Below are positions 1 to 5,737 of a stretch of 8,536 nt of DNA, in pieces. Position 1 is the first letter of the stretch. Each line of letters starts with the position of its first letter. Both the position numbers and the translations under genes were made by a program. The stretch is taken from contig SKNP01000037.1 of NCBI GenBank assembly GCA_007120485.1, forward strand, positions 1 through 8,536, in the 5' to 3' direction. The stretch is from Nitriliruptoraceae bacterium. GTDB lineage: Bacteria; Actinomycetota; Nitriliruptoria; Nitriliruptorales; Nitriliruptoraceae. The notes beneath the pieces were generated by a model. It was given only the letters and a program-made list of their open reading frames with translations. It was not told the origin of the DNA and made no database searches.

Positions 1-8
1 CGACCCCG

Positions 9-1298
9 GTGGCCGGGGTCGACCCCACGGAGCCGATCGCCCGCTTCCCGCAGCCCCCACCCGACGGGTGGGATGAGCGGGCGGCCGGTCCGGGCTCGCC
101 CGCCGGTTCCGTGCGCCCACCGGACACGACGGGCACGGTGGAGGCGCCGTCGCGACCACCTCGCCGGCGCGGTGGCGTGATGCTCGTACTGGGCGCCGTG
201 CTCGGGGCGGTGATCGGGACCGCCGGCACGATCGCCGTCGCCGGCTTGACCACCACCGAACCGACCGAGTCGGCGGAGCAGGACACCGCCGCCGCCGAGC
301 AGCAGGAGCCGGAGGCGGTCCAGGCGCCGTCGATCGAGCCGTTGTCGGAGGGGTCGATCGTCCCGGCCGTGGCGGAGGCGGTCACCCCCTCGGTCGTGCG
401 CATCGACGTGCGCGCCGCGGAGTCGGATGAGCCGTTCGGCGGGCAGGGCGGCCTCGGCTCCGGGGTCATCTTCTCCTCCGACGGCTTCGTGCTGACCAAC
501 CACCACGTCATCGACGGCGCGGAGGACGTCGAGGTCCGGCTGTCCACCGGTGAGGTGCTCGAGGCCACCGTGGTCGGCAGCGACGAACTCAACGACATCG
601 CCGTGCTCGAGGTCGACGAGGACGGCCTACCGGCCGTCAACCTCCGGCCGGAGGACGAACCCATCCAGGTCGGCGAGACCGTGGTCGCGATCGGGTCACC
701 GTTCGGGCTGGACGCGTCGGTCTCCGCCGGGATCGTCTCCGCGCTCGACCGCGAGATCGACCTGCCGCCGGAGGAAGGCACCGTGGACGTCATCCCCGGC
801 GTGGTCCAGACCGACGCCGCCATCAACCCGGGGAACTCCGGCGGTGCGCTGGTCGATGCGCAGGGTCGGCTGATCGGCATCAACACCGCGATCCTCTCGC
901 GCACCGGGGCCAGCCAGGGTGTCGGCTTCGCGGTCTCCGCCGACCAGGCGGTCCGCAGCGCCGAGCAGCTGATCGAACAGGGCTTCGTCCGCCAGCCGCT
1001 GCTGGGCATCGCGGGCACCGACGTGGACTCCGAGCTCGCCGACCAGTTCGACCTGCCGGCCAGCCAGGGCGCGGTCGTGCAGGACGTCCAGGAGGGCACC
1101 GGGGCAGCGGAAGCCGACGTCCGGGTCGGTGACATCATCATCGAGGCCGACGGCGAGACGCTGGCGACGATGTCGGAGCTGGTCGCGGCCGTCCGCAACC
1201 TCGAGCCCGGGGACACGATCGAGCTGGAGATCGTCCGCGAGGGTGAACGTCTGACCGTCGAGGTGGAGATCGGGGAGCGTCCACGCGACGACACCTGA
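9..1298 (+). CDS. htrA: Membrane-anchored HtrA/DegP-family serine protease with one PDZ domain (5' end uncertain)
   Basis: Periplasm/cell-wall facing serine protease of the S1C (HtrA/DegP) family, expected to degrade or remodel misfolded exported proteins. Residues 1-50 are a Pro/Gly-rich cytoplasmic tail. PRRR (51-54) precedes a single membrane helix at about 57-79, giving a type II topology. An acidic linker follows, then the trypsin-like domain at about 115-325. The catalytic triad reads as H166 (TNHHVI), D196 (NDIAVL) and S277 (GNSGG). A PDZ domain spans about 330-423 and begins with the LLGI carboxylate-binding loop. Length and layout match actinobacterial HtrA proteins. The frame stays open to the left edge and no ribosome binding site is visible before the GTG at 9, so the true start may lie upstream. 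In mycobacteria this gene sits behind sigE-rseA and before tatB, and tatB follows here too. Function is secure at family level; the native substrate is unknown. Confidence 0.93.
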   Translation: MAGVDPTEPIARFPQPPPDGWDERAAGPGSPAGSVRPPDTTGTVEAPSRPPRRRGGVMLVLGAVLGAVIGTAGTIAVAGLTTTEPTESAEQDTAAAEQQEPEAVQAPSIEPLSEGSIVPAVAEAVTPSVVRIDVRAAESDEPFGGQGGLGSGVIFSSDGFVLTNHHVIDGAEDVEVRLSTGEVLEATVVGSDELNDIAVLEVDEDGLPAVNLRPEDEPIQVGETVVAIGSPFGLDASVSAGIVSALDREIDLPPEEGTVDVIPGVVQTDAAINPGNSGGALVDAQGRLIGINTAILSRTGASQGVGFAVSADQAVRSAEQLIEQGFVRQPLLGIAGTDVDSELADQFDLPASQGAVVQDVQEGTGAAEADVRVGDIIIEADGETLATMSELVAAVRNLEPGDTIELEIVREGERLTVEVEIGERPRDDT

Positions 1299-1308
1299 CC
1301 CACACCGA

Positions 1309-1355
1309 CCGGGCGCGAACACACCGGCCGACACGGACCGGTCGTTCGCGCCCGG
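1309..1355 (+). terminator. Strong hairpin behind the htrA-like gene, probable intrinsic terminator
   Basis: Starting 11 bases after the protease stop codon, CCGGGCGCGAAC (1309-1320) pairs perfectly over 12 bp with GTTCGCGCCCGG (1344-1355). The 23-base loop can pair further: ACCGG (1323-1327) with CCGGT (1338-1342). There is no T-run after the stem, which is common for terminators in high-GC actinobacteria. It would separate the protease transcript from tatB. An attenuator or mRNA-stabilising stem is possible instead. Confidence 0.7.
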
Positions 1356-1391
1356 CGAGCATCCACGGGCCATCGCGGGGCGGGGGAGGGC

Positions 1392-1397
1392 TACCCT
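1392..1397 (+). promoter_or_regulatory. Putative -10 element (TACCCT) for tatB
   Basis: TACCCT fits the actinobacterial TAnnnT -10 pattern and lies 39 bases before the tatB start, after the terminator-like hairpin. I see no recognisable -35 box at the usual spacing. It overlaps a short inverted repeat, GAGGG-cta-CCCTC (1386-1398). Similar TA-S-S-S-T hexamers precede other genes in this window. Confidence 0.35.
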
Positions 1398-1417
1398 CGC
1401 CCACCAGGCGACCTTCG

Positions 1418-1424
1418 AAGGAGG
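1418..1424 (+). promoter_or_regulatory. Ribosome binding site of tatB (AAGGAGG)
   Basis: A full-strength Shine-Dalgarno AAGGAGG lies six bases before the GTG at 1431 and fixes that start. Its first four bases are the right part of the perfect 10-bp palindrome CCTTCGAAGG (1412-1421). Confidence 0.8.
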
Positions 1425-1430
1425 CGGGCG

Positions 1431-1787
1431 GTGCCAGGGTTGCAGGAGTGGCTGATCATCGCCGTCCTGGCCCTGGTCGTCTTCGGCCCGGACCGCCTCC
1501 CGGAGCTCGCACGGACCGCAGGTCGGATGCTGGCCCGGGTCCGCTCGGAGACGCAACGCAACGTCGATGAGCTCAAGCGCATGAGCGAGGTGCAGGAGCT
1601 CCGCGCGGAGCTGCGCGGCCTCGAGCGTGAGTTCCGCGACACCGCCGGTGACGTCCGCTCCAGCGTCGACGTCCGCGGTCCCGCGGGCAACGGGGCACCG
1701 CGCAAGGGTGGGGCGGCCACGTCCGAACGGGACCCGGCGCTGGTCGAGCGCACCGAGCCGCCGCCGACGGATCCGGAGGCCACCTAG
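1431..1787 (+). CDS. tatB: TatB-like subunit of the twin-arginine protein translocase
   Basis: Membrane protein of the TatA/TatB family, which receives folded twin-arginine substrates for export across the cytoplasmic membrane. The 118-residue protein has a short N-terminus, a membrane helix at about 5-19, the FGPDRLP hinge (18-24), an amphipathic helix to about 38, and a long charged helix to about 75 rich in Glu/Arg. The tail is disordered and Pro/Gly-rich. E6 lies 13 residues before the hinge Gly, as Glu8 does in E. coli TatB. This and the FGPxRLPE hinge favour TatB over TatA. No tatA or tatC is visible. The start is GTG with AAGGAGG six bases upstream. The stop codon shares its last base with the start of the next gene, implying co-transcription. 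The htrA-tatB order matches the mycobacterial sigE locus. Confidence 0.87.
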   Translation: MPGLQEWLIIAVLALVVFGPDRLPELARTAGRMLARVRSETQRNVDELKRMSEVQELRAELRGLEREFRDTAGDVRSSVDVRGPAGNGAPRKGGAATSERDPALVERTEPPPTDPEAT

Positions 1788-2377
1788 TGCCGGACCGACG
1801 AGCGGACCTGCTCGCCGGGGCCGCGATCGTCGCCGCCTACCTCGGCGTCCGCAGCGGTCGGACCGACCGGCTGGACGCGGCGCTGGCTCGGGCGGTCAGC
1901 GGCCGGGTCCCCCCACGGGTCGATCGGACGATCGCCACGGTCACCGACGTCGGCTCGGTGTACGGCGCCAGCGGGATCACCGCCGCGTTGGCGGCCACGG
2001 GCCGCCGGCAGGTCGCCGTCGAGGTGGCACTCGCCAGCGCGCTGGCGTGGACCGGTGCGCAAGCGGCGAAACCGCTGTTGCGTCGCCCGCGCCCGTACGA
2101 GACCAACACCAGCGACCGGACGGTCGCGATCCCGGCCGGCTCGTCCTGGCCGTCAGGCCACGCAGCCGTCGCCGCGGCGGTCGCGACGGTGGTCGGCCAG
2201 CGCGCCGCTCCCCGGCCGCGATGGCTGCTCGCCGCGGCCGTGGCGGGTGTCGGCGCCTCCCGACTGCAGGTCGGGGTCCACCACGCCACCGACATCCTCG
2301 CCGGCGTGGGGACCGGGGTGCTCAGCGGCCGGCTCGCGACGTCCGCGCGGTCACGGCTCGTCCACCACCGCCGCTGA
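1787..2377 (+). CDS. PAP2-superfamily integral membrane phosphatase
   Basis: Multi-spanning membrane phosphatase of the PAP2 (type 2 phosphatidic acid phosphatase) superfamily, acting on a lipid or isoprenoid phosphate at the outer membrane face. All three signature motifs are intact in the 196 residues: K95-x6-R102-P103, PSGH at 122-125, and S158-R159-x5-H165-x3-D169. H125 and H165 are the expected catalytic histidines. Hydrophobic stretches near 7-20, 57-93, 126-139, 146-160 and 167-184 suggest five or six membrane segments. Substrates of this superfamily include undecaprenyl diphosphate, phosphatidylglycerol phosphate and phosphatidate; the sequence does not tell which applies. GTG overlaps the tatB TAG by one base, and GGAGG lies at 1775-1779, so translational coupling to tatB is likely. 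The gene is not recognisable as a specific named member. Confidence 0.88.
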   Translation: MPDRRADLLAGAAIVAAYLGVRSGRTDRLDAALARAVSGRVPPRVDRTIATVTDVGSVYGASGITAALAATGRRQVAVEVALASALAWTGAQAAKPLLRRPRPYETNTSDRTVAIPAGSSWPSGHAAVAAAVATVVGQRAAPRPRWLLAAAVAGVGASRLQVGVHHATDILAGVGTGVLSGRLATSARSRLVHHRR

Positions 2378-2383
2378 GCGGCC

Positions 2384-2419
2384 GATCGCGCCCGGAACCG
2401 GGTGGCCCGGGCGCCGATC
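2384..2419. terminator. Hairpin between convergent genes, probable bidirectional terminator
   Basis: GATCGCGCCCGG (2384-2395) pairs with CCGGGCGCCGATC (2407-2419), forming 12 base pairs with one bulged C (2414) and an 11-base loop. It sits in the 51-bp gap between the stop codons of the phosphatase (plus) and mrp (minus). No T-tract is present on either side. Confidence 0.65.
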
Positions 2420-2428
2420 CGGTGACGG

Positions 2429-3544
2429 TCAGGAGACCGTGAGCGGCAGGCTCCGGCCGACGACCGAGCGCGACCGGGCGGCGATCTGCTCGGCCACCTT
2501 GGTGATCGCTTGCGAGGCCGGCACGTCCGGCTGGGAGACCACCAGCGGGACGCCAGCGTCGCCGCTCTCGGTCAGCCGCGGGTCGATCGGGATCCGCCCC
2601 AGCATCTCGGTCTCCAGCGCTTCGGCGAGCTCCTCGCCACCGCCGGTGCCGAAGATGTCGTGGGTGGCGCCGCTCGCCGGGTCGGTGAACCCGGCCATGT
2701 TCTCGATGACGCCGGCGACCTTCATCCCGGTCTGCTCGGTGGCCTTGCCGGCCCGCAGCGCGACCTTCTGCGCCGCCTGCTGCGGGGTGGTCACGACCAC
2801 CATGTCCGCGTTCGGCAGCATCTGCGCCAGGGAGATGGCGATGTCACCGGTGCCGGGCGGTAGGTCGCACAGCAGGAAGTCGATCTCGCCCCAGTGGACG
2901 TCGGAGAGGAACTGCTGCAGCGCGCGGTGCAGCATGGGGCCGCGCCAGATCACCGACCGGTCGGGGTCGGTGAAGAACCCGATCGAGATCACCTTGCAGC
3001 CGTGGGCCTGCAGCGGCATCACCATCCCGTCGAAGGCGACCGGCTTGCCCTCGGCGCCCAGCATGCGCGGGATCGAGTAGCCCCAGATGTCGGCGTCCAT
3101 CACGCCCACGCGGTAGCCCTGCTTGGCGAGCGCCGCCGCGAGGTTGACGGTGACGGTGGACTTGCCGACGCCACCCTTGCCGGAGGCCACGGCGATCACC
3201 TTGGTCGGTGAGTCCGCCGCAGCGAAGGGGATCTCCATCTCCGGGTTCGCGGCGCCGTTCTGCGCCCGCAGGTCCGCGGAGAGCTGCTGGCGCTCCTCGT
3301 CGGTCATCGACCCGAAGGCCACCTGGACGTCGTCGACGTCCGGTAGCTGCATGACGGCGTCGGTGACGTCGCGGGTGATGCGGTCCTTCAGGGGGCACCC
3401 GGGGATCGTCAGCTTGATCTTGACACCGACCCGGCTGCCTTCGATGGCGACGTCCTCCACCATGCCGAGCTCGGTGATGGGCTTGTTGATCTCCGGATCC
3501 TCGACGGTGGCGAGGGCCGTGAGGATCTCGTCCTTGGTGGGCAC
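2429..3544 (-). CDS. mrp: Mrp/ApbC/NBP35-family iron-sulfur cluster carrier P-loop ATPase
   Basis: Cytosolic P-loop NTPase of the MinD/Mrp class, thought to bind and pass on Fe-S clusters. The 371 residues contain an N-terminal MIP18 (DUF59) domain at 1-78 with C50 in PGCPLKD. The ATPase domain begins near 115: deviant Walker A GKGGVGKST (122-130), the MDADIWGYSIPRMLG region (149-163) that follows it, and CDLPPGTGD (226-234) as Walker B. The C-terminal CxxC that bridges the cluster in E. coli Mrp is absent: after ENMAGF the sequence runs TDPASGATHDIFG. My recollection is that mycobacterial Mrp lacks it too. The GTG start at 3544 is chosen because AAAGGTG lies five bases upstream (3550-3556) and the family N-terminus begins there; the open frame further upstream runs into the preceding ATPase gene. 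It follows that ATPase after 106 bp and may share its transcript. Confidence 0.94.
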   Translation of the reverse strand: MPTKDEILTALATVEDPEINKPITELGMVEDVAIEGSRVGVKIKLTIPGCPLKDRITRDVTDAVMQLPDVDDVQVAFGSMTDEERQQLSADLRAQNGAANPEMEIPFAAADSPTKVIAVASGKGGVGKSTVTVNLAAALAKQGYRVGVMDADIWGYSIPRMLGAEGKPVAFDGMVMPLQAHGCKVISIGFFTDPDRSVIWRGPMLHRALQQFLSDVHWGEIDFLLCDLPPGTGDIAISLAQMLPNADMVVVTTPQQAAQKVALRAGKATEQTGMKVAGVIENMAGFTDPASGATHDIFGTGGGEELAEALETEMLGRIPIDPRLTESGDAGVPLVVSQPDVPASQAITKVAEQIAARSRSVVGRSLPLTVS

Positions 3545-3650
3545 GCGAGCACCTTTGTCGTCGAGGTGTTCCTCGCCCGCGGGGGCGCCGCGACGGGCGT
3601 GGGACGAGGCATCGCCACGGTACCGGACGTCCCCGGGGCGCTGGGTGGCG
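3545..3650 (-). promoter_or_regulatory. Leader of mrp with ribosome binding site and a weak promoter candidate
   Basis: This 106-bp gap between the upstream ATPase stop and the mrp start holds the mrp ribosome binding site AAAGGTG (3550-3556). On the minus strand it also holds a TACCGT hexamer (3617-3622) that could be a -10 element about 73 bases before the start. No clear -35 box, long hairpin or small gene is seen, so mrp may be read from this promoter, from the ATPase promoter, or both. Confidence 0.3.
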
Positions 3651-5627
3651 TCAGCTCGCCAGCTGGTGGCGGCACCATGGGCAGGTGTTCCAGTCGTCGT
3701 CGATCGCGCGGCCGCAGCCGCCGCACCCGGCGGCGACCAGGTCGTGGCCGCAGTTGGCGCAGGCGAGGTGATCCTCGGCGACCGTGGCCTCGCAGTGCGT
3801 GCAGTGCAACGCCTCCTCGGTGGGGTCCGGCGTGACGCGCAGCGCCTCTTCCAGCGTGATCCGGCCCTCGAGGGCGCGCTGGATCGCCTCCTCACGCATC
3901 GTCGCCATGCCCTCGCTGCGTGCCTGTTGGGTCAGGGACCGCTCCGAGGACCGCGCCACGATCAGGTCGCGGGTGGGTCCGCTGACCGGGAGGACCTCGC
4001 CGATCGCGGTCCGTCCCCGAACGCCGGTGTGCTCACACATCGGGCAGCCGCTACCTCGACGGAGGTTGGCGACGTCCAGGACGCTGGCGCGCAGGCCCGA
4101 GCGTGCGATGACCCCCGGCGCTGGTTCGTCTCGGACGCTGCAGTTGTCGCACACCGAGCGAGCCAGCCGCTGCCCGACGACCAGCAGCAGCGACGACGCC
4201 ACCAGGAACGGGTCGGCACCCAGGTCGGTCAGCCGGGCGACCGCCGAGGGGGCGTCGTTGGTGTGGAGGGTCGCCAGGACCAGGTGGCCGGTGAACGAGG
4301 CCTCCACGGCCAGCCGGGCGGTCTCCTCGTCGCGGATCTCGCCGACGAGCACGACGTCGGGGTCCTGCCGCAGGACGTGGCGCAGGCCGCGGGCGAACGT
4401 CAGGCCGATGCGCGGCTCCACCTGGGTCTGGTTCACCCCCGGCAGCTGGACCTCGACCGGATCCTCCAGGGTGAGCACGTTGCGGGTCGGGTCGGACACC
4501 GCGGTCAGCGAGGCGTACAGGGTGGAGGTCTTGCCCGAGCCGGTCGGGCCGGTGACCAGCACCAGCCCTTGCGGGCGGTGCAGCGCCTCCACGATGGAGG
4601 TTCGCGCGTGGGAGGACAGACCGAGGTGGTCCAGTTCGATGCGCTCTGCCCCGCGGGGCAGCAGGCGCAGCACCACCGTCTCGCCGTACATCGTCGGCAT
4701 CGTCGAGATGCGCAGGTCGATCTCCTGGCCCTCGACGCGCGTCATCGCCCGACCGTCCTGGGGCAGACGCCGTTCGGCGATGTCGACCCGACCCATGATC
4801 TTCAGCCGGGAGACGACCTGACGACCGAGCAGCCGGGGCAGCCGTCGGGACTCGCGCAGCAGCCCGTCCACGCGGAGCCGTACGGAGACGCCGTCGGCGT
4901 CCGGTTCGACGTGGATGTCGCTGGCGCGGGCGTTCACCGCGTCGCTGATGATGCCGTCGACGAGGCGGACGACCGGCTTGTCCTCCGCGGCCGCGTCGGC
5001 CTCGCTCTCGTCGGGCTCCTCGTACGTCGCCTCGAGCTCGCCCAGCGCTTCACCGGCCTGGTCCTCGCGGTAGGCCCGCCGGCGAACCCGGTCGATCGCG
5101 GACGCGGTCGCCACGCACGGCACCAGCGCACGCACGCCCGACGCCACGCGCACGTCGTCGAGCGCGACGAGGTCCGCCGGGTCGGAGGTCGCCACCAGCA
5201 GGCGTCCGGCGTCGAGCCGCAGCGGCAGGAGGCCGTGCCGCTCGGCCAGCTTCGGGGGCAGCAGCTCGAGCGCCTCCGGATCGATCGACTCCAGCTCCGG
5301 GTTGACCCGGGCGATGCCCAGCTGCGCGGCGACGGCATCGGCGATGGAGTTCTCGTCGGTGTACTCCAGCCGGATGAGGGTCTGGCCGAGCCGCTCTTCG
5401 GGTGCCTTCTGCTCGAGCGCTTGGATCACCTGGCGGTCACTGATGATGCCGGCGTCCACGAGGATCTCACCCAGTCGTCGCCGGTCACGGGTCCCCGGCG
5501 GTGGCGGCGGGGCACCGACCTCCACGCCGGTCTCCGGCATCTCGGAGGCCGCCGGAGCCTCCGGTGACGCGTCGGCCCCGTCCGACGATGGGGGGACCCC
5601 GTGGTCCGTGGCGGTCGTCGTGCGCAC
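3651..5627 (-). CDS. PilB/GspE-family secretion/type IV pilus assembly ATPase with MshEN-like domain and C-terminal zinc-ribbon-like tail
   Basis: Cytoplasmic hexameric motor ATPase that would power type IV pilus or type II secretion pseudopilus assembly. In the 658 residues: a disordered Pro-rich leader (1-48), then an MshEN/T2SSE-N domain (about 50-185) starting RLGEILVDAGII. An acidic linker (195-215) follows, then the motor domain with ASDIHVEP (235-242), Walker A GPTGSGKTST (360-369), the Asp box TLEDPVE (386-392), Walker B VVLVGE (425-430) and the His box ending LHTND (454-458). The family's tetracysteine zinc site is present: C493, C496, C528, C531. After the usual family end near 600 there is an extra tail with four more CxxC pairs (C609/612, C623/626, C635/638, C649/652), resembling two zinc ribbons. 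PilC, PilT, PilM or pilin genes are not in the window, so PilB and GspE cannot be separated. Start GTG 5627 is fixed by AAGGAG five bases upstream. Confidence 0.9.
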   Translation of the reverse strand: MRTTTATDHGVPPSSDGADASPEAPAASEMPETGVEVGAPPPPPGTRDRRRLGEILVDAGIISDRQVIQALEQKAPEERLGQTLIRLEYTDENSIADAVAAQLGIARVNPELESIDPEALELLPPKLAERHGLLPLRLDAGRLLVATSDPADLVALDDVRVASGVRALVPCVATASAIDRVRRRAYREDQAGEALGELEATYEEPDESEADAAAEDKPVVRLVDGIISDAVNARASDIHVEPDADGVSVRLRVDGLLRESRRLPRLLGRQVVSRLKIMGRVDIAERRLPQDGRAMTRVEGQEIDLRISTMPTMYGETVVLRLLPRGAERIELDHLGLSSHARTSIVEALHRPQGLVLVTGPTGSGKTSTLYASLTAVSDPTRNVLTLEDPVEVQLPGVNQTQVEPRIGLTFARGLRHVLRQDPDVVLVGEIRDEETARLAVEASFTGHLVLATLHTNDAPSAVARLTDLGADPFLVASSLLLVVGQRLARSVCDNCSVRDEPAPGVIARSGLRASVLDVANLRRGSGCPMCEHTGVRGRTAIGEVLPVSGPTRDLIVARSSERSLTQQARSEGMATMREEAIQRALEGRITLEEALRVTPDPTEEALHCTHCEATVAEDHLACANCGHDLVAAGCGGCGRAIDDDWNTCPWCRHQLAS

Positions 5628-5632
5628 GACGG

Positions 5633-5638
5633 CTCCTT
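5633..5638 (-). promoter_or_regulatory. Ribosome binding site of the PilB/GspE-like gene (AAGGAG)
   Basis: On the minus strand AAGGAG is followed by five bases and the GTG at 5627. This selects that start over the in-frame ATG at 5681, which would place the Shine-Dalgarno inside the gene. Confidence 0.75.
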
Positions 5639-5657
5639 CTGGGTCGGCATGGGCCGC

Positions 5658-5687
5658 AGGGGTGCGCAGTAGCCTCGCCACACCCCT
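5658..5687 (+). promoter_or_regulatory. Inverted repeat centred on a putative -10 box in the ATPase/lipoprotein divergent region
   Basis: AGGGGTG (5658-5664) and CACCCCT (5681-5687) form a perfect 7-bp inverted repeat with a 16-base centre. TAGCCT (5670-5675), a TAnnnT-type -10 candidate for the plus-strand lipoprotein, sits in the middle. The arrangement suits an operator over a promoter, but chance cannot be excluded at this GC content. No -35 box is apparent. Confidence 0.35.
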
Positions 5688-5737
5688 CCACCCGAAAGGT
5701 CGGCACGATCCTGCGATCCCTCAAGCCCCGGCGTGCG

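Noticed and set aside
696..1556. Minus-strand 286-codon frame spanning the end of htrA and the start of tatB
   Set aside because: It crosses the hairpin and the tatB start, overlaps the protease catalytic Ser region in antisense, and shows no recognisable domain.
2055..3080. Plus-strand 341-codon frame over the phosphatase end and mrp
   Set aside because: It runs through the convergent terminator and opposite the mrp P-loop domain; no motif is present.
3545..3895. Upstream extension of the mrp frame to 3895
   Set aside because: The extension overlaps the 3' end of the ATPase gene, reads as Arg/Ser/Thr-rich noise, and bypasses a good ribosome binding site at 3550-3556.
3123..5567. Plus-strand open frame of 814 codons opposite the PilB/GspE and mrp genes
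   Set aside because: It is an antisense shadow caused by high GC. The translation is low-complexity His/Arg/Gln/Asp-rich with no motif, while the minus strand has full ATPase signatures.
5628..5681. Longer ATPase protein from the ATG at 5681
   Set aside because: A strong AAGGAG sits five bases before the GTG at 5627, and the extra 18 residues show no family similarity.
5501..5707. Longer lipoprotein frame from the ATG at 5501
   Set aside because: It would run antisense through the 5' part of the ATPase gene and bury the signal peptide about 95 residues inside the protein.
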